Assembly (NCBI GenBank): GCA_020854105.1 | Contig: JADZGB010000040.1 | Span: 1-64,000 of the forward strand | Reading direction: 5' to 3' | From: Burkholderiales bacterium | GTDB lineage: Bacteria; Pseudomonadota; Gammaproteobacteria; Burkholderiales; SHXO01 | Length of the DNA: 64,000 nt | Part shown: in pieces, positions 56,317 to 64,000 of the stretch | Position numbering within the stretch: the first letter of the stretch is position 1 | How the letters are laid out: the number at the start of each line of letters is the position of its first letter | Program-made: the position numbers and the translations under genes | Notes under the pieces: generated by a model | The model's input: only the letters and a program-made list of their open reading frames with translations | Database searches by the model: none | What the model was told of the DNA's origin: nothing

Positions 56317-58583
56317 TGTCATACGTTCGTTTCCCCTTGGCCAGCCCTTTGCGCCTGTCGATCTGCATCGGTCTGGCGCTTTGCACCCCGAACGCGATCC
56401 TGCATGCGCAGGAAGTCGCGCAGGTCCGGGCGGTCGTAGTCACCGCCACGCGTACCGAGGCCGAGGCCGAGAAGGTGCCGGCGACGGTGACCAGCATCAC
56501 GCGCGAGGAGCTGGGACTGCGGCTGCCGGCCGACCTGTCGGAACTGTTCGAGGATGAGCCGGACGTGGCTGTCGGCCGCGACGCCCGGCGCTTTGGTGCG
56601 TCGCAACCGAACATCCGGGGCATCGAAGACAACCGCGTGGTGCAGATGGTCGACGGGGTGCGCCTGCCGAACTTCTACAACGGCGGTGGGCCCACCAATT
56701 TCACCATGAACGCCCCGCTGGGGCCCTCACTGGAGTTCCTGCGGCGCACGGAAATCCTCAGGGGACCGGCCTCCAGTCTCTACGGATCGGATGCGATCGG
56801 CGGTGTGGTGGGCTATCTCACGCTCGATCCCGGCGACCTGCTGCAGCCCGGGCGAAATGCGGGCGTGCGCGCGCGTCTCGGCTACAACACGGCCAACGCC
56901 GGTATCACCGGTGCGCTGCTCGGTGCCGGCGGCAGTGACAACGTGCGGCTGCTGTTCGGCTATTCGCACACCGAGGCCTCCGAGTTCGACAACAAGGGCG
57001 ACGCGGGCGGCACATCCTCCGTTCGCACCCGGCCCAATCCCGAGGACGTGCGCGACCGCGGCGTGATCGCGAAGGCGCTGCTAACGCCTTCTGCCCATCA
57101 TCGGATCGCGCTGACGATCGAGGGTCGCGAACGCGACGCGTCAATCGACGTATTGCGCCTGTCCTCATCGCTTCCGAAGGTCACCGCCACCACGGGCGAG
57201 GACGACGTCGAGCGCGTGCGCGGCACGCTGGAATGGCAGCATACGCCGCAGGGTGGCTGGTACGACCGCATGACTGCCCGTGCCTACCGGCAGACCAGCG
57301 AGACGCGCAACTTCAACGTGCAGACGCGCACCAACAGTTCAGCGACGTGCTCGGCTGCGGCGGGTGCGGGCAACGACTGCCGCATCGACCAGTACTTCTC
57401 CTTCGACCAAACGCTGACCGGCGGCAGCCTGCAACTGGAGAAGATGCTGGGCGAGCACCACGATGTCACCGGCGGCATCGACCTGTGGCGGCTGGAGACC
57501 GAAGAATCCCGCGATGCCAACGTGTTCAACCTGACCACGGGCACCACCAGCAAGACGCTGGCCGGCGACGTGTTCCCCTTGCGCGATTTCGCCCCTGGCT
57601 ACACCGACACGCTCGGGCTGTTCATCCAGGACGAGATCGTCGACCTGGCAGGCGGCAAGCTCACGGTGACGCCTGGCTTGCGCTTCGACGTGCGACGGCT
57701 CAGGCCGGAATCGGACGCGCTGTCGAACGCGGTGCTGGCGGCGATCGGCAAGCAGGCCGTGTCGCGGACCAACAACGCGCTGTCGCCCAAGCTGGGCGTC
57801 CTGTGGGCGTTCACGCCAACGTTCGCCGGCTACGGGCAGATCGTGCGCGGATTCCGGGCGCCCAACTACGAAGAGGTGAACGGGCATTTCCGCAACACCG
57901 CACAGAGCTACGCCATCAGCCCCAATCCGGACCTCGATCCGGAAACCAGCACCGGGGTGGAGCTGGGACTGCGGCTGACGCGCGAACGGCTGCGCGCGCA
58001 GATCGCCGCCTATGACAACCGCTACCGCAACTTCATCGACAGCGTGCGGCTGAACTGCCCCGACGATCCCAACTGCGTGAGCGGCATCGGTACCACCTTC
58101 ATGTCGGTCAACCTGACCAAGGTGCGCATCTACGGCGTGGAGGCACGCTTTGCCTGGGAGTGGGCGCCGGGCTGGCGTCTGGACGGCGCCATCGCCTATG
58201 CCCATGGCGAGGACGAGAGCGCGGACCAGCCGCTGGATACCATCGAACCGACCCGCGCCTCGCTGGCACTGGTCCGCGATGCCGGTACCTGGGGCGGGGA
58301 GGCACGGCTGCGAGCGGCGGCAGGCGTCCGGCGCGTCAACGATTTCGACGGCACCACCTATTCGCCCTGGTTCCGTCCGCCGAGCTACGAGGTGCTGGAC
58401 CTGGCCGCGTGGGTCGCGCCGATCAAGAACATGCGCCTGTCGCTGGCGGTGAACAACGTGTTCGACTCCAAGTACTGGCTGTGGAGCGACATCCGCCTTG
58501 CCGACGCGCGCAATCCGCTCGGCGTGGACTTCTACTCGCAGCCGGGACGCAACATCTCCGCTTGGCTCGAGTACCTGTTCTGA
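56316..58583 (+). CDS. TonB-dependent receptor, hemoglobin/heme receptor-like
   Basis: AVVVTATRTEAEAEKVPATVTSITREELG (plug); NIRGIEDNRVVQMVDGVRLPNF; FRAPNYEEVNG; NPDLDPETSTGVELGLRL; C-terminal WLEYLF. Confidence 0.9.
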   Translation: MSYVRFPLASPLRLSICIGLALCTPNAILHAQEVAQVRAVVVTATRTEAEAEKVPATVTSITREELGLRLPADLSELFEDEPDVAVGRDARRFGASQPNIRGIEDNRVVQMVDGVRLPNFYNGGGPTNFTMNAPLGPSLEFLRRTEILRGPASSLYGSDAIGGVVGYLTLDPGDLLQPGRNAGVRARLGYNTANAGITGALLGAGGSDNVRLLFGYSHTEASEFDNKGDAGGTSSVRTRPNPEDVRDRGVIAKALLTPSAHHRIALTIEGRERDASIDVLRLSSSLPKVTATTGEDDVERVRGTLEWQHTPQGGWYDRMTARAYRQTSETRNFNVQTRTNSSATCSAAAGAGNDCRIDQYFSFDQTLTGGSLQLEKMLGEHHDVTGGIDLWRLETEESRDANVFNLTTGTTSKTLAGDVFPLRDFAPGYTDTLGLFIQDEIVDLAGGKLTVTPGLRFDVRRLRPESDALSNAVLAAIGKQAVSRTNNALSPKLGVLWAFTPTFAGYGQIVRGFRAPNYEEVNGHFRNTAQSYAISPNPDLDPETSTGVELGLRLTRERLRAQIAAYDNRYRNFIDSVRLNCPDDPNCVSGIGTTFMSVNLTKVRIYGVEARFAWEWAPGWRLDGAIAYAHGEDESADQPLDTIEPTRASLALVRDAGTWGGEARLRAAAGVRRVNDFDGTTYSPWFRPPSYEVLDLAAWVAPIKNMRLSLAVNNVFDSKYWLWSDIRLADARNPLGVDFYSQPGRNISAWLEYLF

Positions 58584-58588
58584 TCCGC

Positions 58589-61500
58589 ATGCGACCATCA
58601 TTCCCGATCCGGAAAGACATGCGCAGCGCCGCCCTCCGGGCAGTGCTGCCCAGCGGTTTGCGCCATGGTCTGGCAGAGGGTCTGTCCCGGGGGCTGCGCG
58701 GCACCCTGGCCGCGTTCGTCGCCCTGGTCCTCACGCTGGTCGCGCCCTGTACGCAGGCGCGCGACCTGCTCGTGCTCACCGCACCGCCGGTGCTGGCAGG
58801 CAAGTTCCACATTCTCGATGGCATCGCCAAGGGGCACGGCTGGCGCGTGCGCCATGTTTTCGCCGACCGCCTTTCCGGGGAGGAAGGCCCGCGCGTGTTC
58901 GAGGGCACCGACCTGGTGCTGCTCGACATTCCCTACGATCCGGTGGTCGAGGCCGTCGAGCGCAAGGTCGGCCCGGCATTGCGGCAGGCACGCGTGCCCT
59001 GGCTGGAGGTTCAGGCCGAACGCCACCAGGCCAGCGGCCTGGACGATGTACATGCGCAGGAACTATGGCGCTACTACGCCAACGGCGGCAAGCGCAACTT
59101 CGACAACTTCTTCCGCTATCTCGACGCGCGCGTGTTCGGGCAAACCGACGCCGCGGTCGCGGCGCCGGTGTTGTTTCCCGAAAGCGGCGTCTACCACCCG
59201 GACTACGACGGCGCGGTGTTCGGATCGGTGGCGGACTACTTCGCCTGGAAAGGCGTCGACGTGCAGGCGCGGCCGCCGGTGGTCGCGTTCGCCTTGCATC
59301 AGCACTACATCTCCTCGAACCTCACGCGTTTCATCGACGACACCATCCGTGCGATCGAGGCGCGCGGCGCGATCCCGCTGGCGTTCTACGTGCCGATGGA
59401 GGACGAGCGGGCGTTCGACAGCCTGCTGATGGTCGATGGCAAGCCGATGGCCGATGTCCTGATCAACAGCCAGATCATGCTGCGCTCGGACCTTCGCAAG
59501 GTCGAGTTCGAGCGTCTGGGCATCCCGGTGATCCAGGCCATGCCCTATCGCCGCGGCGACGTGGACGAATGGATGAAGGACGTCGCCGGGGTGCACGTGA
59601 TGGATGTGCCGTTCTATCTGGCGCAGTCGGAATTCGCCGGCGTGGTCGATGCGATGACCGCCGCCGCCACGCGCAAGCTCGACGGGCAGATCGTGTCGAT
59701 TCCCGGCCAGGTGGACGCGGTGGTGGCGAAGGCGCTGAACCTGGTCGCGCTGCAGCGCACGCGCAACCCCGACAAGCGCGTGGCGCTATTCTTCTGGAAC
59801 TATCCCGCCGGCGCGACCAATCTCGGCGCCTCCTATCTCAACGTGCCGCGCAGCCTGTCCGGCATGCTCGGCGCGATGCACGGCGCCGGCTACCAGGTTC
59901 AGCCGACGCCGGCCGACGCGCTGATCCCGCAGCTGCAGCGGCTGCTGCGGCCGTACTACCGCGACGGTGAACTGCAACGGCTGCTGGACGACGGGCTGGC
60001 CGCGACCTTGCCGCTCGCCCGCTACCGGGCCTGGTATGACCGCTTGCCCGCCGAGGTGCGCGATCGCATCGGCGCGCGCTGGGGCGAGCCGGAGAAATCC
60101 GAGATGGTGATGACGATCGGCGGCGAGCCGCAGTTCGTCATTCCGCGGCTGGCGCTCGGTCAGCTGGTGGCGATGCCCCAGCCGCCGCGCGGCGAGCGCC
60201 GAGACGACAGGGAGAAGGCGCTGTACCACGACACCTCGGTGCCGGTGAACCACTTCTACCTGGCGGTGTACCTGTGGGCACGCGAGGCGTTCGGCACGCA
60301 CGCGCTGGTACATCTCGGCACCCACGGCACGCAGGAGTGGATGCCCGGGAAGGAGCGCGGACTGTGGGTGGCCGACGACGCACTGCTGCCGGTCGCCGAC
60401 GTGCCGGTGATCTATCCCTACATCGTCGACGACGTGGGCGAGGCGGTGCAGGCCAAGCGCCGCGGCCGCGCGCTGACCCTGAGCCACCAGACCGCGCCGT
60501 TCGCGCCGGCCGGGCTGCACAACGAGCTCAACGGCCTGCACGCACTGGTGCACGAGTGGCAGAGCCTGACCGAGGGTCCGGTGCGCGACAAGACCCGCGA
60601 CCAGATCCTGGTGCAGGCACGCGAGCTCAACTTCGAGAAGGATCTGGGCGTGAGCGAAGCGGCGGCCCGGCGCGAGTTTCCGCCCTTCCTGCAGCGCCTG
60701 CACGACTGGCTGCACGAACTGGCGCTGGCCAATCAGCCGCAGGGCATGCATACCCTCGGTACGACGCAGGAGGACCGCTTCCGCATCGGCACCCTGCTGC
60801 AGATGCTCGGCCGCGAGTTCGTCGCGCTGGTCGATCCGGATCCTGACGAAGCCTTCGTCGACGACTATCGCAAGTTCACCGACTCCACGGCCTACCGCTT
60901 CCTGGCACGTCATCTGAGCGGCAACGAGGCGCTGCCGGCCGGCGCCGACGCGCGTCTGGGACCCATGCTGGAGCAGGCGCGCGTGCACTACGCCGCCCTG
61001 GATGCATCACCGGAGATGCGCGGGCTGCTGCTGGCGCTGGATGGCCGCCACGTCACGTCGGGCTATGGCGGTGACCCGATCCGCAACCCGGATTCGCTGC
61101 CGACCGGGCGCAACCTGTACGGGTTCGACCCGTCGCGGGTGCCGACCAAGGCGGCGTACGAGGCCGGACGCGAGGCGCTCGACAAGCTGATCGCCGCGCA
61201 TCGCGCCAGGCACGGCGCGCCGCCCACCAAGCTCGCCTTCACCCTGTGGTCGGTGGAGACCATGCGCCATTTCGGCGTGCTGGAGGCGCAGGCCCTGTAC
61301 GCGATGGGCGTGCGACCGAAGTGGAACCCCGGCGGGCAGGTGACCGGCGTCGAACTGATCCCGCGCGAGGAACTCGGGCGTTCGCGCATCGACGTGGTGC
61401 TCTCGGCCACCGGCCTGTATCGCGACCACTTTCCCAACGCGATCAAGCAGCTCGCCGACGCCGCCGTGCTCGCCGGCAAGGCGGAGGAAACCGACAACGC

Positions 61501-62647
61501 GGTGCGCGCCAGCACGGTGGCGCTGGCTGCGCGGCTCGAAGCTGCCGGCATCGAACCCGAGCGCGCGCGCGGACTCGCCACCACGCGCGTGTTCTCGAAC
61601 GAGTCCGGCGTATACGGCTCGGGCATCGAGGATGCCATCATGGCGTCGCAGACCTGGGAGAAGGAAGACAAGATCGCGCAGATGTACCTGAGCCGCATGC
61701 AGTACGCCTACGGCGCCGACATGCAGAGCTGGGGCACGCGGCTGCCCGAGGTGAACCTGTACGCGGAGAACCTCAAGGGCGTGCAGGGTGCGGTGCTGGC
61801 GCGCACCTCCAATCTCTACGGCATGCTGACTACCGACGACCCGTTCCAGTACCTGGGCGGAGTGTCGCTGGCGGTGCGTCACCTGACGGGAAAGAGCCCG
61901 GAGCTGTACATCTCGAACCTGCGCGAGAGCGACAATCCCAAGGCGGAGACCGCTGCGCAGTTCCTGGCCCGGGAGCTGCGCACGCGCCAGTTCCACCCCG
62001 GCTGGATCGAAGCCCTGCAGCGCGAAGGCTACTCGGGCGTCAACGAGATGCTCGACTCGATCAACAACTTCTGGGGCTGGCAGGTGACGGCACCCGACGT
62101 GGTGCGGGCCGACCAGTGGCAGGAGTTCGCCGACGTCTACGTCCGGGACAAGTACCAGCTGGGCCTGAAGGACTGGTTCGAGCGCAACAACCCGGCGGCC
62201 GCTGCGCAGATGATCGAGCGCATGCTCGAGGCGGTGCGCAAGGACTACTGGCAGGCGGATCCGGCTACCGTGCGCGAACTGGCGCAGCGCTACCGTGAGC
62301 TGGCCGCCCGTTTCGACGTGCGCACCGACAATGCGCGCTTCGAGCAGTTCGTCGCGCAGGCGGCCGGCTTCGGACTGGCCGCGCCGCAGACGCCTGCACC
62401 GCAGCCCAGTGCGCAGCCCGCTGCGGCCGGGGCCGCTGCCGAGCCGGCCCTGCCGCCGCCGCCCCCGCCGCCGGTGCAGGGCCTGAAGCTCACGCAGGTC
62501 GCGCAGCCGGTGATTGCACTGGTCGATGCCCTGCAGCGCGGCCTCGCGCTGGCTCTCCTGTTCATCGTGGTGGTGTTCGGCGGCCTCGCCGAGGCGCGCC
62601 GCGGTCCCCTGTTGCAGTTTCATCCAAGTCAAGGAAGATCGGTGTGA
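58589..62647 (+). CDS. CobN/ChlH-family chelatase subunit-like protein, signal-peptide- and TM-anchored (HmuS-like)
   Basis: LVHLGTHGTQEWMPGKERGLW (CobN/BchH motif); N-terminal hydrophobic signal, C-terminal Pro/Ala linker plus TM LALALLFIVVVFGGLAEARRG. Confidence 0.88.
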   Translation: MRPSFPIRKDMRSAALRAVLPSGLRHGLAEGLSRGLRGTLAAFVALVLTLVAPCTQARDLLVLTAPPVLAGKFHILDGIAKGHGWRVRHVFADRLSGEEGPRVFEGTDLVLLDIPYDPVVEAVERKVGPALRQARVPWLEVQAERHQASGLDDVHAQELWRYYANGGKRNFDNFFRYLDARVFGQTDAAVAAPVLFPESGVYHPDYDGAVFGSVADYFAWKGVDVQARPPVVAFALHQHYISSNLTRFIDDTIRAIEARGAIPLAFYVPMEDERAFDSLLMVDGKPMADVLINSQIMLRSDLRKVEFERLGIPVIQAMPYRRGDVDEWMKDVAGVHVMDVPFYLAQSEFAGVVDAMTAAATRKLDGQIVSIPGQVDAVVAKALNLVALQRTRNPDKRVALFFWNYPAGATNLGASYLNVPRSLSGMLGAMHGAGYQVQPTPADALIPQLQRLLRPYYRDGELQRLLDDGLAATLPLARYRAWYDRLPAEVRDRIGARWGEPEKSEMVMTIGGEPQFVIPRLALGQLVAMPQPPRGERRDDREKALYHDTSVPVNHFYLAVYLWAREAFGTHALVHLGTHGTQEWMPGKERGLWVADDALLPVADVPVIYPYIVDDVGEAVQAKRRGRALTLSHQTAPFAPAGLHNELNGLHALVHEWQSLTEGPVRDKTRDQILVQARELNFEKDLGVSEAAARREFPPFLQRLHDWLHELALANQPQGMHTLGTTQEDRFRIGTLLQMLGREFVALVDPDPDEAFVDDYRKFTDSTAYRFLARHLSGNEALPAGADARLGPMLEQARVHYAALDASPEMRGLLLALDGRHVTSGYGGDPIRNPDSLPTGRNLYGFDPSRVPTKAAYEAGREALDKLIAAHRARHGAPPTKLAFTLWSVETMRHFGVLEAQALYAMGVRPKWNPGGQVTGVELIPREELGRSRIDVVLSATGLYRDHFPNAIKQLADAAVLAGKAEETDNAVRASTVALAARLEAAGIEPERARGLATTRVFSNESGVYGSGIEDAIMASQTWEKEDKIAQMYLSRMQYAYGADMQSWGTRLPEVNLYAENLKGVQGAVLARTSNLYGMLTTDDPFQYLGGVSLAVRHLTGKSPELYISNLRESDNPKAETAAQFLARELRTRQFHPGWIEALQREGYSGVNEMLDSINNFWGWQVTAPDVVRADQWQEFADVYVRDKYQLGLKDWFERNNPAAAAQMIERMLEAVRKDYWQADPATVRELAQRYRELAARFDVRTDNARFEQFVAQAAGFGLAAPQTPAPQPSAQPAAAGAAAEPALPPPPPPPVQGLKLTQVAQPVIALVDALQRGLALALLFIVVVFGGLAEARRGPLLQFHPSQGRSV

Positions 62648-63123
62648 GTGTTCTAGAAAGCTTCATGTTCCAGGTCGGACAGCTGTTCCTGATGCCGGTG
62701 CTGGTCGCGGTGTGCGTGTTGTTTCTCTATTCGTTCTGGCTGCTGGGCGGGTTCGCCGTGCAGGCCTGGAAGCGCAGGAGCGGTGGCGGCCGGCCGCTGC
62801 TCGACTACGCCGGCGTCAATCCCGCTGCGGACGAGGATGCCCTCGATCTGCATGCGCACAAGTTGCTGGAGCTGCCGCGCATCGTGGCCCGCATCGCGCC
62901 GATGCTGGGGCTGGTCGCCACCATGATTCCGATGGGCCCTGCCCTGATGGGACTGTCCGACGGCAATCTGGGCAAGGTCTCGCAGAACCTCACCATCGCC
63001 TTCGCCGCGGTGATCCTGGCGCTGATCGCGGCCAGCCTGGCCTACTGGGTGGTCAGCGTGCGCCGGCGCTGGCTGGCCGAGGAAATGCTCGCGGCGCGCG
63101 CGCGGGCCGGGTCGGCACGATGA
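62644..63123 (+). CDS. MotA/TolQ/ExbB proton channel family protein
   Basis: GTG start overlapping the CobN-like stop; RIVARIAPMLGLVATMIPMGPALMGLSDGNLGKVSQNLTIAFAAVILALIAASLAYWVVSVRRRW. Confidence 0.9.
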   Translation: MSVLESFMFQVGQLFLMPVLVAVCVLFLYSFWLLGGFAVQAWKRRSGGGRPLLDYAGVNPAADEDALDLHAHKLLELPRIVARIAPMLGLVATMIPMGPALMGLSDGNLGKVSQNLTIAFAAVILALIAASLAYWVVSVRRRWLAEEMLAARARAGSAR

Positions 63124-63455
63124 GCCTGAAGCTGCTGCACGAGCCGGAGAGCGACGATCCGATCCTGTCGGTGGTCAACCTGATCGACCTGTTCATGGTG
63201 ATCATCGCCGCACTGCTCATCACCGTCGCCCAGAACCCGCTGCTCAATCCGTTCTCCAACCGCGACGTGACGGTGGTCATCGATGCCGGCAAGCCGACCA
63301 TGGAAATGTTGGTCAAGGAAGGCGAGAAGCTGGAGCGCTACAAGGCGAGCGGAAAGATGGGCAGCGGCGACGGTGTGCGCGCCGGCGTGGCCTATCGCCT
63401 GAAAGACGGCAGCATGATCTACGTGCCCGAGGCGGCGCAGCAGCAGGCTAGGTGA
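63120..63455 (+). CDS. DUF2149 family protein (ExbD-like)
   Basis: DDPILSVVNLIDLFMVIIAALLITVAQNPLLNPF...GVAYRLKDGSMIYVPE; ATGA overlap. Confidence 0.88.
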   Translation: MSLKLLHEPESDDPILSVVNLIDLFMVIIAALLITVAQNPLLNPFSNRDVTVVIDAGKPTMEMLVKEGEKLERYKASGKMGSGDGVRAGVAYRLKDGSMIYVPEAAQQQAR

Positions 63456-63483
63456 TGTGCCGGGATGACCGCATCCGAATTGG

Positions 63484-63503
63484 CATTCGCCGGGATGGCG
63501 GGA
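63484..63503. repeat. REP-like palindromic sequence
   Basis: ATTCGCCGGGATGGCGGGAAT-type imperfect palindrome between DUF2149 and phoH genes. Confidence 0.4.
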
Positions 63504-63533
63504 ATCACGAATCACCACTCACGAATCCCGACC

Positions 63534-64000
63534 TCAAAGCACCTCCGCCGCGTGATCCGCCAGGCGCGAGCGCTCGCCGCGCTGCAGGGTGATATGGCCG
63601 CTGTGGCTCCAGCCCTTGAAGCGGTCGACCACGTAGGTAAGGCCTGAACTGCCTTCGGTCAGGTAGGGCGTGTCGATCTGCGCGATGTTGCCCAGACACA
63701 CCACTTTAGTGCCGGGTCCGGCACGCGTGATCAGCGTCTTCATCTGCTTGGGCGTCAGGTTCTGCGCCTCGTCCAGGATCAGGAACTTGTTGATGAAGGT
63801 CCGCCCGCGCATGAAGTTGAGCGACTTCACCTTGATGCGCGAGCGGATCAGGTCGCGCGTGGCCGCGCGGCCCCATTCGCCGGCCTCGTCGTCGGTCTTG
63901 TTCAGCACGTCGAGGTTGTCTTCGAGGGCCCCCATCCAGGGCGTCATCTTCTCTTCCTCGGTGCCCGGCAGGAAGCCGATGTCCTCCCCGACGGGAACGG
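63534..64000 (-). CDS. PhoH family protein, C-terminal part (5' end beyond the window)
   Basis: INKFLILDEAQNLTPKQMKTLITRAGPGTKVVCLGNIAQIDTPYLTEGSSGLTYVVDRFKGW. Confidence 0.92.
   Translation of the reverse strand, partial: VPVGEDIGFLPGTEEEKMTPWMGALEDNLDVLNKTDDEAGEWGRAATRDLIRSRIKVKSLNFMRGRTFINKFLILDEAQNLTPKQMKTLITRAGPGTKVVCLGNIAQIDTPYLTEGSSGLTYVVDRFKGWSHSGHITLQRGERSRLADHAAEVL

Noticed and set aside
58589-62647. Plain annotation as cobalamin-biosynthesis cobaltochelatase CobN
   Set aside because: Export signal, C-terminal TM anchor, heme-receptor neighbour, Fur-like box and absence of nearby CobS/CobT or cob genes make a cytoplasmic B12 role less likely.

Overview
High-GC proteobacterial chromosome segment, by gene content most likely a betaproteobacterium (inference). 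Mostly core and metabolic genes: groESL, a cbb3 oxidase block (ccoI-ccoS-ccoN-ccoO-ccoQ-ccoP-ccoG-fixH), fnr/hemN, and rpsF-priB-rpsR-rplI-dnaB. Accessory or unusual content: (i) dnaB interrupted in its Walker A motif by a 349-aa LAGLIDADG intein that starts with Ala and carries the W/C/T residues of class 3 inteins; (ii) a Fur-box-preceded TonB receptor / membrane-anchored CobN-like / ExbB-like / DUF2149 locus resembling the HmuR-HmuS heme system, with a perfect 12-bp hairpin ending at the probable receptor start codon; (iii) two PEP-CTERM genes sharing a repeated 17-bp upstream motif, GG-N10-GC sigma-54-type promoters and identical terminators; (iv) an MFP-SQR-RND-DUF2892 cluster with a GTGAC-N4-GTCAC palindrome at each end; (v) an alpha-2-macroglobulin / PBP1C pair separated by four secreted or lipoprotein genes; (vi) four short tandem-repeat arrays (15, 18, 17 and 17 bp) located between or inside genes. 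All calls come from reading the sequence and the supplied ORFs; no database search was run.
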